Part shown: positions 8,043 through 16,077 of the stretch, piece after piece | Layout: every line of letters begins with the position of its first letter | Numbering within the stretch: the stretch's first letter is position 1 | Assembly: GCA_021829645.1 (NCBI GenBank) | Contig: JAKBPI010000018.1 | Location: 15,287 to 50,514, forward strand | Length of the DNA: 35,228 bases | Reading direction: 5' to 3' | DNA from: Actinomycetes bacterium | GTDB lineage: Bacteria; Actinomycetota; Acidimicrobiia; Acidimicrobiales; Bog-793 | Translations under genes and position numbers: made by a program | The notes under the pieces: generated by a model | Told to the model about the DNA's origin: nothing | Databases searched by the model: none | The model's input: the letters and a program-made list of their open reading frames with translations, nothing else

Positions 8043-8766
8043 TTTTGTTTGGCTGGCCGGCTGGAGCTATACACCTGATATTTTTCAACCCACCATACAG
8101 AATCTGGATAACACGTTGGGACCGCAAAATCACATACCAATAGATTTTTCCCATTGCGTTGATCCCGATTCCCTATCCTCGACACTCATCAAAAAACTGG
8201 AGTCGCTTCCAGGAAAAACAGTAATCATAGGTTGGTCACTTGGCGCCATGGTTATCCAGAAAGTATTGGAATCAAAACCACAAATCGCAGAATTGATTTT
8301 TCTGATATCGACTTCACCTTCGTTTGTGCAGTCTCCAAAATATCCGGACGGAATTCCAATCAAAACTCTCAACTCCCTCAGGAAGTTGGTTGAGACCAAT
8401 ACCGGCCAAACGATCGTTTCTTTTCGGTCTTCTCTCTATACTTCTGACGACCAGAACAGATTTTTATTTCAAAAAGGACAGGAAAGCAAAATACCGCCTC
8501 AGCAAGCCCTTCTGGCTGGCTTAGACTTTCTTGCCGGCTACACCATTCACCCCGAAACATCTTCTGCAGTTGTCTCCCCCATATATTTAATGCATGGAGA
8601 ACTGGATCGGATTTGCCACCCTAACGCAGCGTCTAAACTATGCGATGTCTACAGAAACGCTAAGTTGGAAATTCTTAAAGGCATCGGACACGATATCTTG
8701 TTTTTATCCCCGCCGTTTCTAAGTAAGAAAATCATAGACGCCATGTCGGAACTCAAAATTTTATAA
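8035..8766 (+). CDS. bioH: Alpha/beta hydrolase, BioH-like pimeloyl-ACP methyl ester esterase
   Basis: An alpha/beta hydrolase of 243 residues with catalytic-type S68 in G-W-S-L-G, D191 in H-G-E-L-D and H219 in G-I-G-H-D, and a G-W-S oxyanion-type opening. G-W-S-L-G and the following I-S-T-S-P-S-F segment resemble E. coli BioH, which cleaves the methyl ester of pimeloyl-ACP after BioC-dependent chain elongation. Its position between bioF and bioC supports that job. The start is a GTG overlapping the end of bioF by 8 nt. BioG, BioJ or BioV type esterases do the same reaction, so the symbol is given for function rather than strict orthology. Confidence 0.75.
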   Translation: MLNFVWLAGWSYTPDIFQPTIQNLDNTLGPQNHIPIDFSHCVDPDSLSSTLIKKLESLPGKTVIIGWSLGAMVIQKVLESKPQIAELIFLISTSPSFVQSPKYPDGIPIKTLNSLRKLVETNTGQTIVSFRSSLYTSDDQNRFLFQKGQESKIPPQQALLAGLDFLAGYTIHPETSSAVVSPIYLMHGELDRICHPNAASKLCDVYRNAKLEILKGIGHDILFLSPPFLSKKIIDAMSELKIL

Positions 8767-8769
8767 TTG

Positions 8770-9687
8770 ATGCACCATATGGAAGACAGATATCCCTTGT
8801 TTATAAAGCGCCGGAGCAGCCAAAAGGTCGACTATAGTGCCGTCGCTCGTCGCTTTGACAAACATGCAGCTACATATGACAGTTTTGCGACAGTACAAAA
8901 GGACATGTCATTGATGTGTATTGATATATTGAAAAAAAATTGTCAAAATAACTCTTTTATACCGACGTCAATTTTAGAACTTGGCTGTGGCACGGGTCAG
9001 CTCACCTCTTTACTTTGTGAAGCGTTCCCCTTCACTCAGATTACTGCCATAGATATTGCTCCGGCTATGATTGACATTGCCTCATCCAAAAATTTACATA
9101 ACGTAGAGTTTCAAGTCTCAGGTGTTGAAAACTTTACTTCACGGCACAAATACGACATAATTATCTCTAATGCCGCCATCCAGTGGCTAGAAGATCCCGG
9201 AAAAGCATTGGCTACCCTCAATAATTTTTTAAGTGACCGATTTTTATCTCTTCATCTGACATTTGGTCCCAAAACTTTTCAAGAAATTTATTCCTGTATA
9301 AAGTACGCTCACGAGTGGGAACGACACCATCGCGATTCTTGCGATCCACAAAATACAGACCAACAAAATAACGGCATTCCGCAAAACAAAATTACAGAAA
9401 GAGATGCCCATGCATGGCACCGAATTTTCACAGACCTGACTTTGCCATACATACAAACTGGTTCTTATCTACACAAAGTGTTATACCCCGATGCGACTGC
9501 TCTGCTGAAGTCGATCAACAAAACCGGTGCCTCTTATACGACAGCCGAAAGGTTATCACCAAGTCTACTCAGGAAAGTCATTGAGAGATATGACAACTTA
9601 TATCAAACCTGTCTTGGGGTAGCAGCGACTTATGAAATTGTCAAAATGATCGGATCGAATTACTACCAAAACCTATCGCTCATCTAA
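8770..9687 (+). CDS. bioC: Malonyl-ACP O-methyltransferase BioC
   Basis: Methylates the free carboxyl of malonyl-ACP so that the fatty-acid elongation machinery can build pimeloyl-ACP. A Rossmann methyltransferase of 305 residues with the BioC-type opening V-A-R-R-F-D-K-H-A-A-T-Y-D, SAM motif I as E-L-G-C-G-T-G-Q-L near residue 72, an acidic D-I-A-P-A-M motif II and S-N-A-A-I-Q-W motif IV. It begins 3 nt after the bioH-like gene at ATG 8770 (TTG 8767 and ATG 8779 are also possible; none has a visible Shine-Dalgarno sequence). The insert rich in His, Asn and Gln around residues 185-215 is a little unusual. It is the last gene of the series, ending 3 nt short of a convergent gene. Confidence 0.85.
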   Translation: MHHMEDRYPLFIKRRSSQKVDYSAVARRFDKHAATYDSFATVQKDMSLMCIDILKKNCQNNSFIPTSILELGCGTGQLTSLLCEAFPFTQITAIDIAPAMIDIASSKNLHNVEFQVSGVENFTSRHKYDIIISNAAIQWLEDPGKALATLNNFLSDRFLSLHLTFGPKTFQEIYSCIKYAHEWERHHRDSCDPQNTDQQNNGIPQNKITERDAHAWHRIFTDLTLPYIQTGSYLHKVLYPDATALLKSINKTGASYTTAERLSPSLLRKVIERYDNLYQTCLGVAATYEIVKMIGSNYYQNLSLI

Positions 9688-9690
9688 AAA

Positions 9691-10251
9691 TCAGTCGACA
9701 CCCGCTCTTACTTTTTCCGTCTCAAAAGTTCTCTCACCACTGTAGGCCTTTTTTGCCGGGGCAAGCCTCACCATAGAGTTATACGTTACGACAGCTATCA
9801 GGAAGTGCATCACCATCAGGGCTAAAACGGCTTTCAACTGCTCGTGTTGGATTACCCATATCCATAAGTCGGGAACATATAAAACTAAAGTCAACAAAAC
9901 AGCCGAACGCAGATACACCCATTTGGGTTCACTGGAAACCTGCAAAAGGACATACCATCCCACACATGCTCCTATAACACCTATGATCGTGAGAGAGGCA
10001 TAGTCAAAAAAACGAAAGTGCACAAACCCTATAGTCGAAGGATAGAGAGTTTCTGCAACCTTCACACAGGCAGCGTCTGCCACCAGGGAAAGCACCACAG
10101 CGACCATGGAAGCCAGGATAACCCTAGCGGTGCTGGGCAGAACCTGGCGCTTTCTAAAATCAATCTTTACCATAACAAGGTATTTTTCTAATACCACAGA
10201 CTGTGGTAACCAAGAGGGATAATAAGAGTGATCTAAATTTTTATCTTGCAT
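9691..10251 (-). CDS. Four-helix membrane protein, DUF6069-like
   Basis: A 186-residue protein with a polar N terminus of about 40 residues, then roughly four hydrophobic segments (around 43-62, 83-105, 115-133, 140-158) and a charged C-terminal tail. The first helix followed by an extramembrane loop, and the layout as a whole, resemble the small actinobacterial DUF6069 membrane family, but this is a pattern call. The ATG at 10251 has no clear Shine-Dalgarno sequence; Met 27 (10173), which lies closer to the first helix, is an alternative. Its stop is 3 nt from the convergent bioC stop, leaving no room for a dedicated terminator. Function unknown. Confidence 0.65.
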   Translation of the reverse strand: MQDKNLDHSYYPSWLPQSVVLEKYLVMVKIDFRKRQVLPSTARVILASMVAVVLSLVADAACVKVAETLYPSTIGFVHFRFFDYASLTIIGVIGACVGWYVLLQVSSEPKWVYLRSAVLLTLVLYVPDLWIWVIQHEQLKAVLALMVMHFLIAVVTYNSMVRLAPAKKAYSGERTFETEKVRAGVD

Positions 10252-10354
10252 AGAAAAAGCATAACAAACATTACTGAGAAGAAGTTAAGCATAACCCAAC
10301 CTTAACTGATGCCAAGCGCTATTTATCGAGACGACAAAAGCATATCTTGCCGGC

Positions 10355-11479
10355 TCATTCGAGCCGTATGACCAAATGTTCGCTTTTAGTGGCAGTCACG
10401 TCTGCTATATCATTAGCCGTAATTTCATCCAGATGATCGTTGAGCATATGGATAGCCGTTGCCGCATTCGGAGTGCCCATAACAGCTTTGAAATCATTGG
10501 TATCCTTACCCCATGTTTGATCGGCAGACCAATAAGCTTGTCCGTTTGGATAAGCCATAAATACCACCGCCCTGGTATCGGGGTTTTGAATATTTTCTCT
10601 TCGGATTGTCTTGATGGATTTCATGGCGGATTTTGCTCTTTGGTTCCCATTCCAAGAGGAAAAGTACAATTGAGATTTGGCGGCTGCTAATCCTTGTTGC
10701 CAAAGTATTTCCGAATTCGGCAACCCTATGTCTTTATGTTCGGCTTTCTCTTTTTTCATGGCGCTGTCGTGCAGACGTGCTTCGTCTTTGGTCGCATAAT
10801 TGTCGTGGGCGTGTATGGTGTTTTTATTAAAATCAAATAAGTTCTCATAAACATTTGCCCGAGGCTTCTCCGGCCGTTCATCTCCTACAAAGCCCGAGGA
10901 AGAGACGTGAGTTGCTGTCCCTTCTTGACCTTGTCCTGACTTCAAAGCGGTGACATAGTGGTTTGCAAAATTGGCATCATAAACTTCCCTCTTGGGTTGT
11001 ACTGAAGAAGTGTATTCTGATGCAGATTCTCCATATTTTTTCCTGTTGGCAGACAAATCGGATAAATATCTTGTGCCTTTTTCCAGATAAGAGTCGTAGA
11101 CGTTCCCCAGATCGCTGAGCATAATATTGCTTTTTTCTTCTTCCCCAAGAGAAGAAGAAAACGCGGTCTTTTTTGGCATGAAATTCCACGTCTTACGCAA
11201 AGCAGACAGATCCTCTTTATTTTCTATTTGAGTTTTTTTCCTTTGCAGAACCATCCCGTTACTCTCACCTCCTAATTTGGCATGCGATTTGGCACCAAAT
11301 AAGGACGCTACGGCTTTATTGCCGAATTGCCTCTGCAATAAGATGAGCGAATTTTCCCCGGTGCCCTTAGAAGTTGGGGGGTGGGAATCTGATCTGATAT
11401 CTTCGTGAGAGTTTCTGTATACTCTATTCATGCCATACCAATACTTAGTTTCCTTAGGGAATGCCTCTATACAAATCAT
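10355..11479 (-). CDS. Hydrophilic protein with N-terminal LQR-x2-GN-x-AV motif (possible secreted effector)
   Basis: A 374-residue, polar, charged protein without a signal peptide or membrane helix. Near residue 48 it carries L-L-Q-R-Q-F-G-N-K-A-V-A-S-L-F, close to the L-Q-R-x-x-G-N-x-A-V element that recurs near the N termini of actinobacterial DUF4157-type and contractile-injection-system-associated proteins, and about 30 residues later a V-L-Q-R-K element. The middle is rich in Lys, Glu, Ser and Tyr; the C-terminal part (about 300-374) looks globular, with A-Y-P-N-G-Q-A-Y-W. I recognise no catalytic domain. The ATG at 11479 could be leaderless (TAATTT lies upstream); Met 17 (11431) is an alternative. 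No injection-system structural genes are in the window. Confidence 0.6.
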   Translation of the reverse strand: MICIEAFPKETKYWYGMNRVYRNSHEDIRSDSHPPTSKGTGENSLILLQRQFGNKAVASLFGAKSHAKLGGESNGMVLQRKKTQIENKEDLSALRKTWNFMPKKTAFSSSLGEEEKSNIMLSDLGNVYDSYLEKGTRYLSDLSANRKKYGESASEYTSSVQPKREVYDANFANHYVTALKSGQGQEGTATHVSSSGFVGDERPEKPRANVYENLFDFNKNTIHAHDNYATKDEARLHDSAMKKEKAEHKDIGLPNSEILWQQGLAAAKSQLYFSSWNGNQRAKSAMKSIKTIRRENIQNPDTRAVVFMAYPNGQAYWSADQTWGKDTNDFKAVMGTPNAATAIHMLNDHLDEITANDIADVTATKSEHLVIRLE

Positions 11480-11518
11480 GCGTTAAATAAATTACTTTAC
11501 ACGACTGGCAAAATACTT

Positions 11519-12406
11519 CTATTTACTTGTCGCCAACAGCGAATTGCCTATCAGCAATTCTTTTTCTATATAGCTCCAGCTCACATAAGGCTTGATTGGA
11601 TGCTTGACACATATACCCACAAAAAGTTCGGTAATCGAAGAGGGGTTGTTATAACCGGGATGGTGGTTCAAAACGGAAGCACCCATTAGCGCTTCAGACT
11701 TTAGATTGCCACAGGCATCAGGTGAATAAGGGTACGGACCTAGGATGTTCTCCCTGTGTCCATAACATCCGGAACTGTTCTGTGGCGTACACAATAAGTT
11801 GAATTCCCCTGGCCCGTCTTGATAAACAAAATCGTAATTGGCCGCCAAAGGACTGTCCACATTTTCAGCCCAATTTCCTCCCCAGTCGGATACATACCCA
11901 TTGGCGCCAAGCGTCAACTCTTTGTTCGACAAAGATGGATCTGTTTTTTCTTCCGCTGCCTTTCTGGCTACCTGATCAAAAAATCTGGTAAGACCGGCAA
12001 AAGGTTTCAATCCTCTTGCCATTCTTTCAAAATTCACTGCAGCAAGCAAGGTTTCCGGCCCATTGAGTTTTTCCAAGTTAGCTACATTCACATTAATAAG
12101 AGGAATGTGTGACTCTTGATGGGCGTTGTTGATAGCTGACACAGCTGCGATGACACATTCTTTGAAGGTTTTGGGCGACAGATTTGAACAGAAAGTATTG
12201 AAGTTTGGCACAGGAGCTATATCCCGAATGGCTAACCTCTTTAGTTCGGACGGAGAGAGGCGCCTTTCGGAAATAGAAGAAACGCCTCTTCTCGTGTATT
12301 TTGTTAAAACGGGCTTTGGGTTAGCAAAAGCACCGCCTGGTGAAATTCCAACGACAAAACACAACGCCATGAGTAACGGAAAAAATACTCTATGTGCAAA
12401 TCTCAT
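11519..12406 (-). CDS. Secreted CAP-domain (SCP/PR-1-like) protein
   Basis: The N terminus from the ATG at 12406 is a clear Sec signal peptide (R-F-A-H-R, hydrophobic core, A-F-A cleavage-like site near residue 27). The frame continues upstream to ATG 12424 and TTG 12445, but the signal peptide fits best from 12406. The mature part has CAP-superfamily elements: a helix with A-I-N-N-A-H-x-E near residue 90, N-F-E-R-M-A-R-G-L, then N-W-A-E-N and the hallmark G-H-R-E-N-I-L. Several cysteines could form disulfides outside the cell. Bacterial CAP proteins are secreted with largely unknown roles. The length is 295 residues. It lies 112 nt upstream of the LQR-motif gene on the same strand. Confidence 0.8.
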   Translation of the reverse strand: MRFAHRVFFPLLMALCFVVGISPGGAFANPKPVLTKYTRRGVSSISERRLSPSELKRLAIRDIAPVPNFNTFCSNLSPKTFKECVIAAVSAINNAHQESHIPLINVNVANLEKLNGPETLLAAVNFERMARGLKPFAGLTRFFDQVARKAAEEKTDPSLSNKELTLGANGYVSDWGGNWAENVDSPLAANYDFVYQDGPGEFNLLCTPQNSSGCYGHRENILGPYPYSPDACGNLKSEALMGASVLNHHPGYNNPSSITELFVGICVKHPIKPYVSWSYIEKELLIGNSLLATSK

Positions 12407-12481
12407 TCTTAAACAATAGCTCATTTGAGCGAAAATATCCAGCAAAATCTTTGAAGCAAAGTTTCTGAATGAAATTAATGT

Positions 12482-14917
12482 TTAAGCGGCGGTAAGCCGA
12501 AAGCCTTGTACCACTGATTCCACGACACCGTCTTTTTCTCCGCCAAACAGCCATACCGCGTTACCGTTCACGATAATCGCCGCATGAGATACAGCGGTAG
12601 GAAGGTTACCGATAGTTTGCATCTTCCATTTATTGGGGGTTATAAGCCATACGGCTGACTGTGTCTCACCCCCGGCACCTGAGGGACTAACAGTCTCGTC
12701 GCCGCCGCATAATATGATATTTTTCCCCACACCTATGGCCTGTGCGCCCATCAATGCCGCAGGGAGGTGGGCCATAACAGAAACGGAGCCAGTTTGAGTG
12801 TCAATTTCTTGCACCGCAGAAGTCGGTTGACCGGCTTGAGCACCTACAACCTGTTGACCTCCAAAAACATAAATTTTATTGCCAAGCGCCGCCACCGCCG
12901 GATACCTCACAGGAACCGCCAAGTGCCCAAGTACGGATATTTTACCTTTGGCATTGACAGATAGGATATTTCCGTCTGGAGCCATACCGGAATATCCTCC
13001 TATGACATAGGCCATGGAACCTATGGTCACAGAAGAAGAATCCGACCTAGCTACCGGCAAAGCGCCGACTACCGAGGCAGCAACCTGATAAGTATTTTTC
13101 CCACGACTTTTAGAAAGGTTACCCGAATATAAAGATTTGCCGTCGGAAGTTAGTTCCTGTACTGTGGATATACTGATGGAGTTACCTCCTCCGAAAATGT
13201 AGCCTTTGCCTCCTAAGATTGCCCCAGATGCGTCGTGTGTTGGATCAGGCAACTGTCCAATCTGTTTTACCTGATGAGAAGCAAGGTTAGCCATTAGGAT
13301 GTTAGGTGTCGTATTCCCTGATGCCTGTAGACCTCCTACCAAAATAACGTTTTTGGCACTGACACGAAGCGCAACCTCTCTGCTAAGCGGAGCATTGAGA
13401 TCCCAAACCGGCAATGTCGTGGCGGAAAGGCTGTTACTCGCTTTATGTTTTCCGGCTACTGGTTTTGAAGCAGTAACCTTTTTTTTGCCGCTATTTTTAT
13501 GAGTTTTATCTGCCACAAAAGAGGTCAAACGGGATTTACTTTTGACAACGGATGCTTTTGTTGCTTTAGGAAATGCCGCATTGGGATCGGCATAAGGACT
13601 GCTCTGCATTCCGAGACCAAGCCGCGTCGTTGCGGTAGGCGTTGATGAAGGTGACCCCGTCGCAGTGTAAAAAGTACAAGTACCCGCCGGTGCTGAAACA
13701 GCACATTGCCCGTTGGGAAGCCCCATCGTGGAAGCATGCACCATAGTAAGCGAATAAGGGGGAGCCAAGTCTACACCGTCGGGTCGATGCAAATACCCGG
13801 GAGCAGTACCGGAAACGTGGTCATGTCCGTATTGCCAAACTATTTGATTTGTTTTCGGGTTAATGACTATCACCCTGTCGTCGCCGTCGTCGTTACACAG
13901 CACATCTCCGTTTGTCTCTATCGGACGACACAGTGAAGGTTCATTCAGAGCACCGTTGCCACTCAACGGTCTGTAGCGCCATAACAGCTGCCCGGAGGAG
14001 TTGAACTCCACTATCTGACCGGGGATAGAATAGTCGACCGTCAGGTATTTATTTGGCGCTATTTCATTGGTGTCAGAAGGATAAATCACTCCGGGAGGAT
14101 TCGTTAACCAGGATAATTTTCCGCTCAAACTCATCTGGTCTGCCCAGTCTCCATTAATTTCACTTATCAGATAATTCCCATTCATCATAGGGAATGCACC
14201 GTTTGGACTGCCAAAACGCAGAGGTGGTTGGTGATAACAGTATGGATCATTTTCTCCTATCCTCTCTATCGGCACATGAAGAGGAGGGCGCAAAATAAGA
14301 ATGGAGCAGTTCTTGATATCAGCCGTTATGATATCCCCGTTAGAAAGCATCATAGCATCGTCCGGGTTAGAAACGTGATTAGCCGTTGAACCAGGAACAC
14401 CGGGCGTACCGTAACGCCAGACAATTTTATGCTGGGCGATACTGATGAGCGAAATCACTTGGTCATCTTCTTCCGTCGCCACAATATATTTACCGTTTGG
14501 AGTAAAAAAGGCATCATCCGGCCAAAGAAAACTTTGACCGGGGGCCAAATCACCGGGTTGCGGGAACTGCCACATAATCTTTCCCGCCGGATTGACTATC
14601 AACAGCCTCGAATTTGTCCTGTCGGCTATTAAAACGTCGGTAGGCAATACACTCGGGTCAGAACCGGAGGCCAGATTAGGACCTGGCCTTAATCCTTTGC
14701 CGGAAGTATCGAAATTCAGATCTGTACCAGACACAGTATTGCCGGTAGCGACTTTGTTAGAACCAGATTTTTTGGTGGTTGCGCCTTTACCGGCGCTATT
14801 GCTTGTTTTGCTTTTAGGATGTTGCACGCTCTTGGCAGCAGCGGGAACTATATACAATACGGTACCCAAAAGAAAAGCAAATATTATCAACACTAATGAT
14901 CTGGGGGATATTCTCAT
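12482..14917 (-). CDS. Secreted double beta-propeller protein (PQQ/NHL-like plus Kelch)
   Basis: 811 residues. A signal peptide or anchor opens it (L-V-L-I-I-F-A-F-L-L-G-T-V-L-Y-I-V), followed by a low-complexity Ser/Lys/Thr linker. The first propeller (about 85-400) has repeats such as D-V-L-I-A-D-R-T-N-S-R-L-L, K-I-M-W-Q-F, K-I-V-W-R-Y-G and Q-I-V-W-Q-Y-G, typical of PQQ or arylsulfotransferase-like blades. A second Lys/Ser-rich linker (about 430-500) leads to a Kelch propeller (about 505-811) with Y-I-F-G-G-G, Y-V-I-G-G-Y, Y-V-F-G-G-Q and W-L-F-G-G-E blades. AAGGTG about 6 nt before the ATG supports the start. Ligand and function are unknown; a surface binding or sensor role is inference. 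Confidence 0.8.
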   Translation of the reverse strand: MRISPRSLVLIIFAFLLGTVLYIVPAAAKSVQHPKSKTSNSAGKGATTKKSGSNKVATGNTVSGTDLNFDTSGKGLRPGPNLASGSDPSVLPTDVLIADRTNSRLLIVNPAGKIMWQFPQPGDLAPGQSFLWPDDAFFTPNGKYIVATEEDDQVISLISIAQHKIVWRYGTPGVPGSTANHVSNPDDAMMLSNGDIITADIKNCSILILRPPLHVPIERIGENDPYCYHQPPLRFGSPNGAFPMMNGNYLISEINGDWADQMSLSGKLSWLTNPPGVIYPSDTNEIAPNKYLTVDYSIPGQIVEFNSSGQLLWRYRPLSGNGALNEPSLCRPIETNGDVLCNDDGDDRVIVINPKTNQIVWQYGHDHVSGTAPGYLHRPDGVDLAPPYSLTMVHASTMGLPNGQCAVSAPAGTCTFYTATGSPSSTPTATTRLGLGMQSSPYADPNAAFPKATKASVVKSKSRLTSFVADKTHKNSGKKKVTASKPVAGKHKASNSLSATTLPVWDLNAPLSREVALRVSAKNVILVGGLQASGNTTPNILMANLASHQVKQIGQLPDPTHDASGAILGGKGYIFGGGNSISISTVQELTSDGKSLYSGNLSKSRGKNTYQVAASVVGALPVARSDSSSVTIGSMAYVIGGYSGMAPDGNILSVNAKGKISVLGHLAVPVRYPAVAALGNKIYVFGGQQVVGAQAGQPTSAVQEIDTQTGSVSVMAHLPAALMGAQAIGVGKNIILCGGDETVSPSGAGGETQSAVWLITPNKWKMQTIGNLPTAVSHAAIIVNGNAVWLFGGEKDGVVESVVQGFRLTAA

Positions 14918-14979
14918 ATCAACACCTTAGTATCTATCCACAAACAATTTGTCTCACAGTCTCGAATAAAGCGCTTAGG

Positions 14980-15003
14980 TTTCCTGAAAAATTTTTCAGG
15001 AAA
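14980..15003. promoter_or_regulatory. 24-bp perfect palindrome upstream of the propeller gene
   Basis: TTTCCTGAAAAA at 14980-14991 is followed directly by its exact reverse complement at 14992-15003. Outside it, AAAGC (14968-14972) pairs with GCTTT (15005-15009), enlarging the dyad. It lies 63 bp upstream of the propeller gene start and about 200 bp after the permease stop. It could be an operator, or a bidirectional stop for leftward transcription from the transporter operon, but it lacks a separate T tract. Confidence 0.6.
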
Positions 15004-15202
15004 TGCTTTACGTGCCAACTCTTATGCCAAAAGACCAAATCGGGGTATTTCACAGCCCGGATAGGCCGCTTCAATACTACACTTCTCGACTTTCCCCTAA
15101 GTCTCACTGTGACAATCGCACAAGTCTGCCCTTCTTTTGAAGCGATGAATACTTCTATATCTGGGACAGATCCTTAAAACCGGATGCAATTCAGACGAGA
15201 GA

Positions 15203-16018
15203 CTAGATATCGCGTCGATCAATAAAATAAAGACCACCGGCGAAAGAGATCAGTGAGTAAAGGAGCATCAATAGGAAAGAGCCCATTGGCGTCATTTCGT
15301 TGGTGAGATGTAATGAATGAGCCAGAACGACACCTGCTGAACTTGGTAAATATCTAATGATATCGACGTTCCAAGGACTGGGTAACAGCGATATAATGGG
15401 CGGTAAAACTAATAGTATGGCAAATACACTTGCTATAGCACCAGAAGTACGACGTATCACAAAGCTCAACCCCACACAAATTGTGGCAAGTGCACTCAAG
15501 TAGAATGCCGTACCCACGATAGCCTTGAGCGCCACAAAAGATATGACACTTACCACCGCAAATTTTGGGGCAAGTATCATTTCCCCCAATACGAATGCAA
15601 CGCTAAGAGAGATCAGGGAAGAAAAAAATACTACACAGGTCACAACCGTTATCTTGGCAATAGCAAATCGTATTCTCTTTGGTTCAAGGAGCAAAGAGGT
15701 CACAATTGTGCCGTAGCCATATTCGTTGGCTACTGACAATACGGAAAATACCACTACCCCCAATTGGGCCAATAGAGTCCCGCTCAAAGCTAGAAATACC
15801 GGGTCTGTGGTAGCAAGCTGAGACAAAGAAAGATGTGCTGATCTGGCATTATATATACTACACACCACCACACTTAGTCCTACAATACCAATAGCCGAAA
15901 ACAACATGGACACATAAGATGACCTAGTGGATTTGATCTTATGCAACTCATAAAGGCAGGCAGTGATGTATTCACCCCTTACAGAGTTGACGGCTTTTGC
16001 TCGGACATCCTTACTCAT
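15203..16018 (-). CDS. ABC-2 type transporter permease
   Basis: About 271 residues from the ATG at 16018 (a longer frame starts at TTG 16051). After a polar N terminus (about 30 residues) there are six hydrophobic segments in the ABC-2 arrangement, with a stretch A-N-E-Y-G-Y-G-T-I-V-T between helices 2 and 3 that matches the E-x-x-x-G-T coupling region of this superfamily. The last residues are F-I-D-R-R-D-I. It follows the ATPase gene by 59 nt on the same strand, so the two form one exporter. The substrate is not evident; such pairs often export lipids, antibiotics or peptides. Confidence 0.85.
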   Translation of the reverse strand: MSKDVRAKAVNSVRGEYITACLYELHKIKSTRSSYVSMLFSAIGIVGLSVVVCSIYNARSAHLSLSQLATTDPVFLALSGTLLAQLGVVVFSVLSVANEYGYGTIVTSLLLEPKRIRFAIAKITVVTCVVFFSSLISLSVAFVLGEMILAPKFAVVSVISFVALKAIVGTAFYLSALATICVGLSFVIRRTSGAIASVFAILLVLPPIISLLPSPWNVDIIRYLPSSAGVVLAHSLHLTNEMTPMGSFLLMLLYSLISFAGGLYFIDRRDI

Positions 16019-16077
16019 AACAATCAAGACCAACCACGGTACAAATATCAATTGCAGAAATACGACAAATGCCTAAA

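Noticed and set aside
10376-12419. Rightward frames opposite the LQR-motif and CAP genes
   Set aside because: They are shadows without domain patterns; the leftward frames have signal peptide and family motifs.
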